From a virus, in IMG/VR virus record IMGVR_UViG_3300034062_002603, positions 1 to 43,392 of that record: DNA of 43,392 nucleotides, one strand, 5' to 3'. Both the position numbers and the translations under genes were made by a program. The notes under the pieces were generated by a model. That model made no database searches and was not told where the DNA came from. It saw nothing but the letters and a program-made list of their open reading frames with translations. Shown here piece by piece: positions 22,573 through 30,547 of the stretch; the first letter of the stretch is position 1, and each line of letters starts with the position of its first letter.

Positions 22573-23552
22573 TAGCCGGGAAACATTGAATACATTCTAA
22601 GTCTTGGTTCACATCTATAACAAAAGCGGTCAGTTTCTAACAGCTGAATAATATTATCAATTTCATTATCTAATGCTTCAATGCTGGCATTTTCCCACTC
22701 AGCTATTTTAACATTTGCCCATTCGTTACCGTGCGTTTTAATAAGGTTTAATCTGTTGTTAGGCGATACCCATTCTTTTAAAATTTGCACACCTGTTTGA
22801 TACAGAATTGTCATACCTAATCGGTCTAAAAACTGGCAAATAATATCAGTATCAACACAATCAACACGTACACACGCGCCTAAATAACCCGATGCAGAAG
22901 CACTAACACCGTTCCAACCTTCAACATTTAGCACCATATCACCGCAGGGCTTACAATTAGATGCAGCATTACAAGTATACAGATAAGGCGCTATATTAGT
23001 AGTGTCTATCGTAATTAAAATTACATCTTCATTAAAAAACTTTTTAACAAATATGTGCATTTCCGTATCTGCAAAAACAGTAACAGCCTGACTAAATAAT
23101 ATATTGCCTGCATAATCAGTTACATAAATTGTTGAGCTTGCATTGACCGTACTTTTAAAACGTACAGAATCTACAAAAATACGGCTTTGTGGGCTACTAA
23201 TCCATTTTTTTGATACTTTGATGCCGCGGTTAGCAGCAACGGGAATATCTGAAATATTACTAACCTGACAAACAGAATATAAACTGCCAATGCTATTTAG
23301 CTTTATACCACGCGCATTTAAAACGGCCTTTAAGCGCTTTTCTACAATATCAGCAGCAAAATACATCTTTTCGCGTACTGTTTCTGTAGCTGAAACCAAT
23401 GCTTCACTACTAACCGCTGCAACATTATTTATAGTTAACCCTTCAAGATTTTCTAAATAATAACCGCTTGTCGGAACTGTACCTTCAGGATAGCAGCCGT
23501 TCAATGATATAATATAATTATCTAAGCAATTAGGTGTATTAAGATTCAGCAT
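22572..23552 (-). CDS. Connector or structural protein with Cys-rich segment, 326 residues
   Basis: I do not recognise this family. A helical part (ALVSATETVREKMYFAADIVEKR, split at about 49-70) is followed by a beta-rich domain and then a cysteine-rich stretch (CNAASNCKPCGDM, CVRVDCVDTDIICQ), ending in long helices and CYRCEP. The position between the capsid and neck genes suggests a head-tail adaptor. It starts 14 bases before the stop of the upstream gene. Confidence 0.55.
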   Translation of the reverse strand: MLNLNTPNCLDNYIISLNGCYPEGTVPTSGYYLENLEGLTINNVAAVSSEALVSATETVREKMYFAADIVEKRLKAVLNARGIKLNSIGSLYSVCQVSNISDIPVAANRGIKVSKKWISSPQSRIFVDSVRFKSTVNASSTIYVTDYAGNILFSQAVTVFADTEMHIFVKKFFNEDVILITIDTTNIAPYLYTCNAASNCKPCGDMVLNVEGWNGVSASASGYLGACVRVDCVDTDIICQFLDRLGMTILYQTGVQILKEWVSPNNRLNLIKTHGNEWANVKIAEWENASIEALDNEIDNIIQLLETDRFCYRCEPRLRMYSMFPG

Positions 23553-23910
23553 CTAATTCAGTTTGTTTTTTGCGACCGCGTTTTTTTGGCTTTTCAGTTT
23601 CGGCTATTTTTTCGGTTTCAACGGCTTCAATGGTTTCGGCTTCGATGGTTTCGGGTTGTTGTACATTTTCTTCTATTTTAATTACAGATAATAAACCTTC
23701 TGAATAATAAATATCCTTTGGAAAATCATTTTGCTTTACAGCCTTTTCAACAGCCTTGTTAATCTTTATGCTGCCTATTGTTTTCTTTTGTGTTGAATAG
23801 TCGAATAAATAAACAACATCTTCGTTATCTGTACGCTGTACATTTACCGCGCTATAATATTTACGAATTATTGTTAATGCCTGTGCTATTTTTTTTGAAT
23901 AGTTTACCAT
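23539..23910 (-). CDS. Small late protein with basic C-terminal tail, 123 residues
   Basis: The N-terminal 75 residues form a small alpha/beta domain (AQALTIIRKYYSAVNV, IGSIKINKAVEKAVK). An acidic Glu/Thr repeat region (ETIEAETIEAVETEKIAETEK) follows, then a basic AT-hook-like patch KKRGRKK. It is the first gene after the capsid terminator. Its role is unknown; DNA or capsid contact is possible because of the basic patch. Confidence 0.55.
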   Translation of the reverse strand: MVNYSKKIAQALTIIRKYYSAVNVQRTDNEDVVYLFDYSTQKKTIGSIKINKAVEKAVKQNDFPKDIYYSEGLLSVIKIEENVQQPETIEAETIEAVETEKIAETEKPKKRGRKKQTELDAES

Positions 23911-23923
23911 GTGTTTTTATTTT

Positions 23924-23946
23924 AAAAAGGGGCGGTTTCCCGCCCC
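23924..23946 (-). terminator. Terminator after major capsid gene
   Basis: On the minus strand GGGGCGG (23946-23940), loop GAAA, CCGCCCC (23935-23929), then TTTTT (23928-23924). A seven-base GC stem with a stable tetraloop makes this one of the strongest terminators in the window. It separates the capsid gene from the next gene. Confidence 0.9.
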
Positions 23947-23959
23947 CGAATCATTAAAA

Positions 23960-25678
23960 CTAAATTGTACCGTTAAAAGTATCGTTGCATGCAGCGCTAT
24001 CAGTTATGATAAGCTGTGCAGCACCTGTATTAGTACTTGTTGTGTAGAAATTGCTATAAGTTCCATATACATTTGTTTCGCCTAAAATTTGTGCAGTAGG
24101 CGCACCATCAAATGAATTTGAATCTAAAACCCAGTCAAGGTTTGTAAGTGTCGCACCTGTTGAAGGCGTTGAAGCACTATAAACATTGTAAAGTGTTTCA
24201 GTAGAAACAGTAAGCGCAACATCTGTAGTTGTGGCAGAAACAATAACAACCGATGTAACTGTATCATTAGTTAAAACATAGATTGTTAATGCTGTTCCAT
24301 CCCAACCACCTGCAACTGTGTAAATAGAACCTACACTTGCAAGTGCAGCCTGTGCAGCAGCTACAAAGCCATTAGCACCGCCCGAAGTACCTGTATCAAA
24401 AGTACCACCAACTGAGAATGGTAAGCCGTTAATTTGAATTGCAATAGCATCAGTAACATCAACTTCAATACCTTCAAATTGCTCAACTTCAACTTCTCTT
24501 GAATAGAACAAAGCACTACATGCTACTTCACAAGCATCAGCAGATTCGCAGAATGTTGCATCAGTTGCATTTGGTGCAGCAACAAAACCGCAAGCTGGTT
24601 CAATGTCGCAATATCCTGTATCAGCGCAAACAACTTGATATTTAAATACATCAAGTACACCATCAAATAAACAGTCGTTAACTGCCCAGCATTTAGGCAT
24701 ACCAACTACCGCCCAGTTAGTAGCGAATTGAATGTATAGTTCAATTTCGTCATTACATTTAACGTAAGACATAACAACATCATGCTCAATACCTAACCAT
24801 GGGTCAACAACTGTAGTACGCATTTGGTCTTCAAAGTCATAAGTAAACTGACCTTTGTTCTTTGCGTAAGTTACAAGTTGAAGCGCACCCGGTGCCATTG
24901 CAATAATATCGCTTGTATTACCTAATGCAGCTGGCAAATTAGTATCGTAGTAGATAGAACGTGTGATTTCAAGCAAAGATGCATCAAAACCATTATCGTT
25001 ACCAGATGCAATAACACGCGCTTTGCGGTATTGGTCAAGCAAAGTACCACCAACCAAAATCAATTGTTGTTCAATTTCAGCTTGCTTTCTGTCGCTATCT
25101 AAGATAGATTCACCAACAGGATTGATACCTAAACCAGAACTAAGGAACAAAGGCAAAGATTTAGAAGTAACAGCAGGGTCAGCACAATCGCATTTAACAA
25201 ATGAACCAACAAAACCACCGTTAGCAACAACCGTTGCAACTTCTTTACCTAATTTGTTAATGTGGTTTCTAAGAACTTCATTAACATAGCTGTTTTGATA
25301 ATCAGCGCGGCTTTCTTTAATACAACGAATCAGTTCATCATCAATTTTAATTTTTTGAGAAACTGTTTTGTTAGTAATTTCTACTTCATCATAAAGCGGC
25401 TTAACAACATCACCATCAGTTGGGCAATATTCTAAACTTGTAGCGTTAGATTCAGAAAGACGTGGAAAAAAACGGCGTGCAACTTTGTACACTTTACCGT
25501 TACCTTGCTCAACAGCTTGTACGTTGCCGAGCTTTACTTGAGATGCTGACTTATTAGCCGCACTTACAAGCAATTGCAAAAGACCGATGTTTGGTGAAGG
25601 CATAGAACGCATTCCGCTGTTATTATTCAGCGATATGTCTATAATTTTCCACGCATCAGCGAGTTTTATAGTTGACAT
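23960..25678 (-). CDS. Major capsid protein with C-terminal extension
   Basis: A 572-residue protein. Residues 1-390 have the expected features of an HK97-fold capsid protein of this group: N-terminal helices, a helix-rich spine (DDELIRCIKESRADYQNSY, split at about 113-131) and a strand-rich end (EHDVVMSYVKCNDEIELYIQ). Residues about 400-572 form an added Ser/Thr/Gly-rich beta domain, probably displayed on the capsid surface. Many cysteines lie at 163-165, 330-363 and 377-387. The gene has its own promoter (25793-25800), a 110-base leader and a terminator, fitting very high expression. It follows the scaffold gene. Confidence 0.82.
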   Translation of the reverse strand: MSTIKLADAWKIIDISLNNNSGMRSMPSPNIGLLQLLVSAANKSASQVKLGNVQAVEQGNGKVYKVARRFFPRLSESNATSLEYCPTDGDVVKPLYDEVEITNKTVSQKIKIDDELIRCIKESRADYQNSYVNEVLRNHINKLGKEVATVVANGGFVGSFVKCDCADPAVTSKSLPLFLSSGLGINPVGESILDSDRKQAEIEQQLILVGGTLLDQYRKARVIASGNDNGFDASLLEITRSIYYDTNLPAALGNTSDIIAMAPGALQLVTYAKNKGQFTYDFEDQMRTTVVDPWLGIEHDVVMSYVKCNDEIELYIQFATNWAVVGMPKCWAVNDCLFDGVLDVFKYQVVCADTGYCDIEPACGFVAAPNATDATFCESADACEVACSALFYSREVEVEQFEGIEVDVTDAIAIQINGLPFSVGGTFDTGTSGGANGFVAAAQAALASVGSIYTVAGGWDGTALTIYVLTNDTVTSVVIVSATTTDVALTVSTETLYNVYSASTPSTGATLTNLDWVLDSNSFDGAPTAQILGETNVYGTYSNFYTTSTNTGAAQLIITDSAACNDTFNGTI

Positions 25679-25696
25679 TTATTGTAATTTAATAAT

Positions 25697-25790
25697 ATAA
25701 AAAATTGTTTTTTATTAGGCATTTCCACGCTGCCCTGCGTTCTGTTTTTTTTCTGTGCCGCAGCACCCTATTTTTGTGAGAGGTCGTTAC
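25697..25790 (-). promoter_or_regulatory. Leader region of the capsid mRNA with AT hairpin
   Basis: Transcription from the -7 box at 25800-25793 would give a leader of about 110 bases. Just before the ATG it contains an AT-only hairpin (ATAAAAAA paired with TTTTTTAT around a CAA loop). Further upstream it has a GTGC-TGCG-GCAC hairpin. Such leaders may stabilise an abundant mRNA. The function is inferred. Confidence 0.35.
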
Positions 25791-25792
25791 TG

Positions 25793-25800
25793 CAAAGATA
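25793..25800 (-). promoter_or_regulatory. -7 box of the capsid promoter
   Basis: TATCTTTG on the minus strand is a perfect TAnnTTTG. No TTG sits 19 bases upstream. Instead, two AT palindromes (TTTTATAAAT 25821-25830 and TTTTATAGAA 25832-25841) lie 11 bp apart, the nearer centre being 25.5 bp upstream. Confidence 0.7.
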
Positions 25801-25820
25801 AGATGTTTTAAAATAAATAA

Positions 25821-25841
25821 TTTTATAAATTTTTTATAGAA
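25821..25841. promoter_or_regulatory. Paired AT-palindrome promoter element (copy 2)
   Basis: TTTTATAAAT and TTTTATAGAA have centres 11 bp apart. Read on the minus strand, about 33 bases here (through AAAATATT, TATAAAA and TTATTT) match the region 40865-40897 upstream of the sigma-operon promoter with only a few mismatches. Confidence 0.6.
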
Positions 25842-25852
25842 TATTTTGCACT

Positions 25853-25878
25853 AAAAAAGGCAGCCCTTTCGAACTGCC
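25853..25878 (-). terminator. Terminator after scaffold gene
   Basis: On the minus strand GGCAG (25878-25874) pairs with CTGCC (25863-25859) around a 10-base loop, followed by TTTTTT (25858-25853). It ends the portal-to-scaffold transcript just upstream of the capsid promoter. Confidence 0.8.
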
Positions 25879-25906
25879 CTGACAAACTTTAAACCAAACT
25901 TACAAA

Positions 25907-26731
25907 CTAAATTAAACCATTATCTTGCATGTATTTTAATCGCGCTGGGTGAATACCGCTTTTTGTTTTTTCGTCAATCTCAAAACTTTTTGTTTGCCCA
26001 CCGTTACTTTGTTTTTCGAAATTATATTCAGCTGCAATAATTTCAAATAGCGTTTCGTACTTTAGGTTTTCCGTTGGTTTAGATGGATGCTTTACGCGGT
26101 TTCCATCTTTGTTAACCCAAATGTTACTATCTGAATCAATTTCAAAATCAAAACCGCGCTCACGTATTTCGGCTTCTAAAATTGCCCGCATTTCTTTAGG
26201 CGCTAAACGTGCATTTTTTACAGATTCAACAAGCGAACCGCGGACCTTATCTATTTGCTGATTCTTGATGTAACTTTGAAATTTACCTTGTTCTTCTTTA
26301 ATAGCCTGCTGCATTAACATTTCTTTTTCATTTAGCTTTGCATTGGCTAATTCTAACTGCTGCGTTAGCTGTTGCAACTTTTGCGCATCAGCAGATGTAT
26401 ATTCTTGCTTTAGCTTTTCAATCATTTCGACTTGGCTATTCTTCAAGTCAGAAACAATAGTTTTAAATCTATCTTTTTTGTCTATTGCTTCATATTTTTT
26501 TAGGTCAATAGCAAAAGCATCAGCTATTTGTTTTTCTGTTTTAGCGTATGCAGCGCCGAATAGTTCAGCGCTTTTAGCTTCTTCAATCTGTTTGCCTAAA
26601 CGTTCCTGTACAGTACGTTCAATTTTAGATACATAACCTGTTACGGCTTCATCTAATGTAATTTCGTTAGATTCTAATTTTGAAATTAGTTCGGGTTCAA
26701 TACCCAGTTTTTCTACAAATTTGTCAAGCAT
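25907..26731 (-). CDS. Capsid scaffolding protein
   Basis: The ATG at 26731 (MLDKFVEKLGIE) is preferred to an in-frame GTG six bases earlier. The 274-residue product is dominated by a long coiled coil (about residues 60-170: KSAELFGAAYAKTEKQ, LKQEYTSADAQKLQQL, QLELANAKLNEKEMLM). A small C-terminal domain (KTKSGIHPARLKYMQDNGLI) probably contacts the capsid protein. It lies immediately upstream of the major capsid gene, the standard place for a scaffold. It starts eight bases before the end of the preceding gene. Confidence 0.8.
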   Translation of the reverse strand: MLDKFVEKLGIEPELISKLESNEITLDEAVTGYVSKIERTVQERLGKQIEEAKSAELFGAAYAKTEKQIADAFAIDLKKYEAIDKKDRFKTIVSDLKNSQVEMIEKLKQEYTSADAQKLQQLTQQLELANAKLNEKEMLMQQAIKEEQGKFQSYIKNQQIDKVRGSLVESVKNARLAPKEMRAILEAEIRERGFDFEIDSDSNIWVNKDGNRVKHPSKPTENLKYETLFEIIAAEYNFEKQSNGGQTKSFEIDEKTKSGIHPARLKYMQDNGLI

Positions 26732-27086
26732 TTTCACGTGTGTTTATGTTAAAAAAAAATTTAGTAAAATCTTCAAATGATATACTTAGCGGCAATTCAA
26801 AACCGCTTTTTAAAATAACCTTAGTAAATTTTTCGCCATCATCCCATTCAGATTTATAGAATGTTGCTACTTCATCAAGATCAATATAACAATAGTCTTC
26901 AAGTTCAAGAACAAATTCAGTTTCTTTATTTGTGTTTAGATGTTCATCTATTTGTTTTTTGATTTTTGCCGCTGCTTTGTAGTCTTCAATTTTAACAGCT
27001 TCATCAAAATCTTTTTGAAGTTCCTCAAGTTTTAACGGTTCTTCATTGTATTCAAGTTGAATTACAAATTTGTGAAATCTTGGCAT
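26724..27086 (-). CDS. UvrB/UvrC-motif small protein, 120 residues
   Basis: Residues about 23-50 (LQKDFDEAVKIEDYKAAAKI, then KKQIDEHL) match the UVR motif, a helical hairpin used by UvrB, UvrC and Clp regulators for protein contacts. The rest is beta-rich and acidic. In phage late regions such proteins are of unknown function. It overlaps the scaffold gene by eight bases and starts one base after the previous stop. Confidence 0.65.
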   Translation of the reverse strand: MPRFHKFVIQLEYNEEPLKLEELQKDFDEAVKIEDYKAAAKIKKQIDEHLNTNKETEFVLELEDYCYIDLDEVATFYKSEWDDGEKFTKVILKSGFELPLSISFEDFTKFFFNINTRENA

Positions 27087-27087
27087 A

Positions 27088-27282
27088 TTATCTACGTTTA
27101 TTTGCGCAGCCGCAGCCGCGTTTAGGTGGTGTAATAGCTCTTTGAATTGGTTGCGCTGGTTCTGATACGTGAATAGTACCGAGATAGTTATAATTACCTG
27201 TTTGCTGTTCGGTATACCATTGCGCGGGGGTAAATTGGTATTCAGTACCGTTTGTTTTATGCTTTGCTTTTATTACTAACAT
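27088..27282 (-). CDS. Small hypothetical protein with Cys-rich end, 64 residues
   Basis: A small basic protein that opens with MLVIKAKHKTNGTEYQFTPA and ends in PPKRGCGCANKRR. The terminal CGC could be a metal or disulphide site. It is linked by one-base gaps to the genes on both sides, so it is a real operon member although unrecognised. Confidence 0.6.
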   Translation of the reverse strand: MLVIKAKHKTNGTEYQFTPAQWYTEQQTGNYNYLGTIHVSEPAQPIQRAITPPKRGCGCANKRR

Positions 27283-27283
27283 G

Positions 27284-27910
27284 CTATAATTCTATTAGTG
27301 TAAAGTTAATAAGTTGGTTAGGCTGAAATATTTTGATAGCTTCGAACCATCGCGCATCAGGAACAACTAAACAACCAGCTGACCAACTATCAACAGCATG
27401 ACCGATGCCGCCACGATGAAAGTTGATGCCGTACCAACCTTTAGTTTTAACTGCCTTATCTAATTTGCGGTCACGTGTATTATCGCGGAAAATTTCTATT
27501 GCACCCGCTTGAAAAAAATACGGAGCATTCAACCAAAGGTGCTTCCAATCACGTGCAGTAACAAACTTATGCGAACCGATTACTTGCTGTTCACATGCAA
27601 CAGCACTACCTGTAATGCCGCCAACCGTAAGCGGATTGAAAACTATGAAATCGCCGGGTGTAGTGCTACATGGTAAAATCATGTCGGCCACGCGGTTATT
27701 AAATCTTATGCAATAATCTGAAAACTTATTATCAAATGTTTGGTCTGTTCGTACCCAAACTAAATCATTAACTGGCTGAACCCAACCTCGCTTTTTCATT
27801 TCACGGTCAATAAACGTCTTTGCCGCTGATAGAGTATACGGGCCAACTATACCATCAATGGCACCGTGATAAAAATCTCTATCTTTAAGTATTTTTTGAA
27901 AGTTTTTCAT
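27284..27910 (-). CDS. Peptidoglycan-binding protein with L,D-transpeptidase-like catalytic motif
   Basis: A 208-residue protein. Residues about 1-40 are a peptidoglycan-binding repeat (FYHGAIDGIVGPYTLSAAKTF). The C-terminal half has NFHRGGIGHAVDSWSAGCLVV, where the histidine and the SAGC cysteine are arranged as in YkuD-type L,D-transpeptidases. It has no signal peptide, so it may be a virion-borne wall enzyme acting at entry, or a lysis enzyme. The placement between the Mu F-like gene and the scaffold supports a virion role. In phages this fold may cut rather than make peptide bonds; the reaction is not proven. Confidence 0.7.
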   Translation of the reverse strand: MKNFQKILKDRDFYHGAIDGIVGPYTLSAAKTFIDREMKKRGWVQPVNDLVWVRTDQTFDNKFSDYCIRFNNRVADMILPCSTTPGDFIVFNPLTVGGITGSAVACEQQVIGSHKFVTARDWKHLWLNAPYFFQAGAIEIFRDNTRDRKLDKAVKTKGWYGINFHRGGIGHAVDSWSAGCLVVPDARWFEAIKIFQPNQLINFTLIEL

Positions 27911-27913
27911 GTG

Positions 27914-28765
27914 TTATTTTATAATATAGTTTTGCGATCGTACCGGGTAAGCGATATGCCTACAATTAAAACCGCCGCGATTCTGACAAAAGTTTTCAGG
28001 CGTTGTATCTGGTATCATACCTGTACCGTTATTATCAGCCCAATCTATTTCATCTTGCAAATCTTCAAATAATATCAAACCTTTTTTGCCGTTTTTATCT
28101 TCATTAACCCACCGTTCACATTGTGCGCGGCTATCCTTAACAATTGAACCAACGTAAAGCAAAGCATCCATTTTATAAGACTTTCGCACCGCTTCGTTTA
28201 CTACACCATCATACTGTAATAACGCATCGCGTGATGCCTGCAAACTAATTCTTTTTAAAACGCCTTGCCTTGCTTCAGTTGTTGTTAGTTGACCTGCAAT
28301 CGAAGTTACAACATCTGTTAAACTGCTGCCCTGATTTACTGCAATTAGCAATTCATTTTTAAGCGGGTTTATTAGGTTTACATTTAAGCCTTGACCTTGC
28401 ATCGCCGCAATAACATTATTAACAGCATATCTTCTAAATGGATTCAAAAAACTTTTTGTTATATCAATGCCGTTCAATTCTTGTTGCGCAAGTTGTGTAT
28501 TAGCGCCAATTTCGTCAAAGTTTTCTAAAAAAGCCGATACCATTACATTATATCCAGCCTTTTCTAAGAACCTATTTATAGCAGTTTTAAACGAACTTAA
28601 ACGCGCTATGTTTTCTTTAGACCTTACTAAATTGCCCGATGTAGTTCTAAACTTATTTATCCAATCAACAACTTGTTTTACAAATTTCGGTTCTACTTTA
28701 TTAAACCGCTTTTGTAAAATTTCTAATGCTTTGTCGTTAATTCGTTCGGGTTTATTAAAATCCAT
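27914..28765 (-). CDS. Mu F-like minor head protein
   Basis: A 283-residue protein. The C-terminal domain (about 195-275) has the Mu gpF signature: YVGSIVKDSRAQCERWVNED, then an acidic segment and a final FCQNRGGFNCRHIAYPV. The N-terminal part is helical. Members of this family are minor capsid proteins that sit at the portal and may be ejected with the DNA. The gene follows the portal gene with a one-base overlap, the normal order. Confidence 0.85.
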   Translation of the reverse strand: MDFNKPERINDKALEILQKRFNKVEPKFVKQVVDWINKFRTTSGNLVRSKENIARLSSFKTAINRFLEKAGYNVMVSAFLENFDEIGANTQLAQQELNGIDITKSFLNPFRRYAVNNVIAAMQGQGLNVNLINPLKNELLIAVNQGSSLTDVVTSIAGQLTTTEARQGVLKRISLQASRDALLQYDGVVNEAVRKSYKMDALLYVGSIVKDSRAQCERWVNEDKNGKKGLILFEDLQDEIDWADNNGTGMIPDTTPENFCQNRGGFNCRHIAYPVRSQNYIIK

Positions 28766-30495
28766 TATTCAGCATTATTAAATTCATCCATATTAATTTC
28801 AGGTACTACATTACTTGCAACAGCATCAAACCTTGGCGCTAACTTTGCATCAATAGCGTTTTTAATAGCTGTGTAATCATTATTCATAATATCAAAGCCT
28901 TCATCGTAATACAATTCTGTAACAGCATCAAAAACAAACTGCGCGCTAATTGCATCCTTTTCAGTTATTTGGCCCGATGCTAACAAGTTAACACGTTCAT
29001 CTACCGTATAAAGATAAGCGCTGTTATACATAGCGCAAATGGTAGCTATTTGGCGCGCTATTGCATCTGAATTGTAACGGCGATCAACATAGCTAATATA
29101 TGATTCGTAACGTATAGCAGTCGGCAAACCTTTTTGTGATAGTGCAAATTCTGCCATCAATTCTGTTTCTGTTTTAAGGTCAAAACTGATAGGCGGGTTT
29201 ACCATAATTGCGCTTTCAGTATCCATAAATACAATGGCCTGAATAATACGCAAAACATCCTTATAACGCGCATAAACATCATCTGATATTTTACCTACTT
29301 CTATGTATTCAGGTTCGCGGTCTAATTCTTTTGCAACGCCCGATTGAGCAGCTTTTAAACTGCGGTTAATGTTTAGCACTTGTTCGGCTTTTCCTAACGC
29401 CTCAGAAGCTACTTTGTTAGTTTCTTGAATAGTTGAAACATCAGGGCTATAATATCTTATCGGTTCAACTTGCTGTTTATCATTATCTCCAAACTTAGAT
29501 GTAGTAGGATTTAAGTTATACGCTGCCAATGGCGTAATGCTTAGCACTTTGCCGTGCCCGTGACAAGTTTTACAAGTTATGCTATTATCGTAGTTATTTG
29601 GATCAGGTACGCGGCCCACACCATTGCAACTGTTACAATCAACCCCTTCAACAAATTTAATAGGGAAGCATGTCGCAAGCATAACCGATTTATGCTGATT
29701 GTCAAATATAGCAGCATCATTAAGATACGGTATTGCAGGGCTAAAATCAGACTTATAAATTTTAAACGTATTGCCATAAGAATCATATTTAGGTACAACG
29801 CGACCGCCAAGCGTAACCCACGGCATTATACCGCTGTTGTGTTCATAGATAACTTCAAACATTGTTTTGTCACCATACGCGCGGGCCTGTGCGTAAAACA
29901 TATCGGTAACAATATGATAGTATAGCGGATTTTCAATACCTAATGTAGCATATTTATTTTTTGATATGCCTTTATATATTAGAAGTCTGTATTCAGGGTC
30001 GTTAAAAACAATCCTATCAGACTGAATTACTTTCATATCTACATTAACGCGCACGTTATCGGTTTCAATACCCTCGCCTTTAGGTTCGATAAGCAAAACG
30101 GCGTTCGGATCAAGTACGCGATTAGGAATAAAAACAGAAAATACAAAAGACTGCAAAGTATTTTCGCCAAACTTTTCATTTTCTGCAAATTGTTGCATGT
30201 CCATATTTTCAAACCTAACAGAATGCTTAGCTGAACTTAGAAGCCTATGCAGTTCGGTTATTGCTTTAACCAATGGCGATTCTGTTTTAGGCTGATATGT
30301 ATTTTTACGATAGTTTAATATCTGTTCATCTTCATTTGGAAATGCTTTATCTAACGCAGGCGGCACTTCACCGTAGAAGTGAGGCTTAATGCTTTCATAA
30401 ATACGCTTCCAATCCGCTTTAAATGGGTGTACAGGCGGATTTAGTATTGTAGCATTTACAGTATTTAAAAATTCGTAAAACTGTTCTATGTTCAT
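28765..30495 (-). CDS. Portal protein with inserted DnaJ-type zinc finger
   Basis: A 576-residue portal. The N-terminal stem-wing part and the closing helical crown are recognisable by length and by position before the Mu F-like gene. It forms the dodecameric ring through which DNA is packed. Unusually, residues 287-315 carry two CxxCxGxG motifs (CNSCNGVG and CKTCHGHG), a DnaJ-like zinc-binding finger, inserted before the central helices. A conserved phrase is VLDPNAVLLIEPKGEG (128-143). The zinc site may stabilise the portal or bind another protein. Confidence 0.8.
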   Translation of the reverse strand: MNIEQFYEFLNTVNATILNPPVHPFKADWKRIYESIKPHFYGEVPPALDKAFPNEDEQILNYRKNTYQPKTESPLVKAITELHRLLSSAKHSVRFENMDMQQFAENEKFGENTLQSFVFSVFIPNRVLDPNAVLLIEPKGEGIETDNVRVNVDMKVIQSDRIVFNDPEYRLLIYKGISKNKYATLGIENPLYYHIVTDMFYAQARAYGDKTMFEVIYEHNSGIMPWVTLGGRVVPKYDSYGNTFKIYKSDFSPAIPYLNDAAIFDNQHKSVMLATCFPIKFVEGVDCNSCNGVGRVPDPNNYDNSITCKTCHGHGKVLSITPLAAYNLNPTTSKFGDNDKQQVEPIRYYSPDVSTIQETNKVASEALGKAEQVLNINRSLKAAQSGVAKELDREPEYIEVGKISDDVYARYKDVLRIIQAIVFMDTESAIMVNPPISFDLKTETELMAEFALSQKGLPTAIRYESYISYVDRRYNSDAIARQIATICAMYNSAYLYTVDERVNLLASGQITEKDAISAQFVFDAVTELYYDEGFDIMNNDYTAIKNAIDAKLAPRFDAVASNVVPEINMDEFNNAE

Positions 30496-30513
30496 TCTAT
30501 TTGATTTTAAATA

Positions 30514-30538
30514 GGGCGGCTACATTATATAACCGCCC
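30514..30538 (-). terminator. Hairpin between tail-protein and portal genes
   Basis: GGGCGG (30514-30519) pairs with CCGCCC (30533-30538) around a 13-base AT-rich loop. On the minus strand it is followed by TATTTAAAAT, a weak T tract, so it could be a leaky terminator or an mRNA processing/stability hairpin before the portal gene. Confidence 0.6.
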
Positions 30539-30547
30539 TTATAAATA

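Noticed and set aside
25679-25852. Small coding gene between scaffold and capsid genes
   Set aside because: No open frame with a start and coding-like composition; the segment is explained by promoter, leader and palindrome pair.
29554-29925. 123-codon plus-strand frame opposite the portal gene
   Set aside because: Antisense to a well supported portal gene, with no start context or family pattern.
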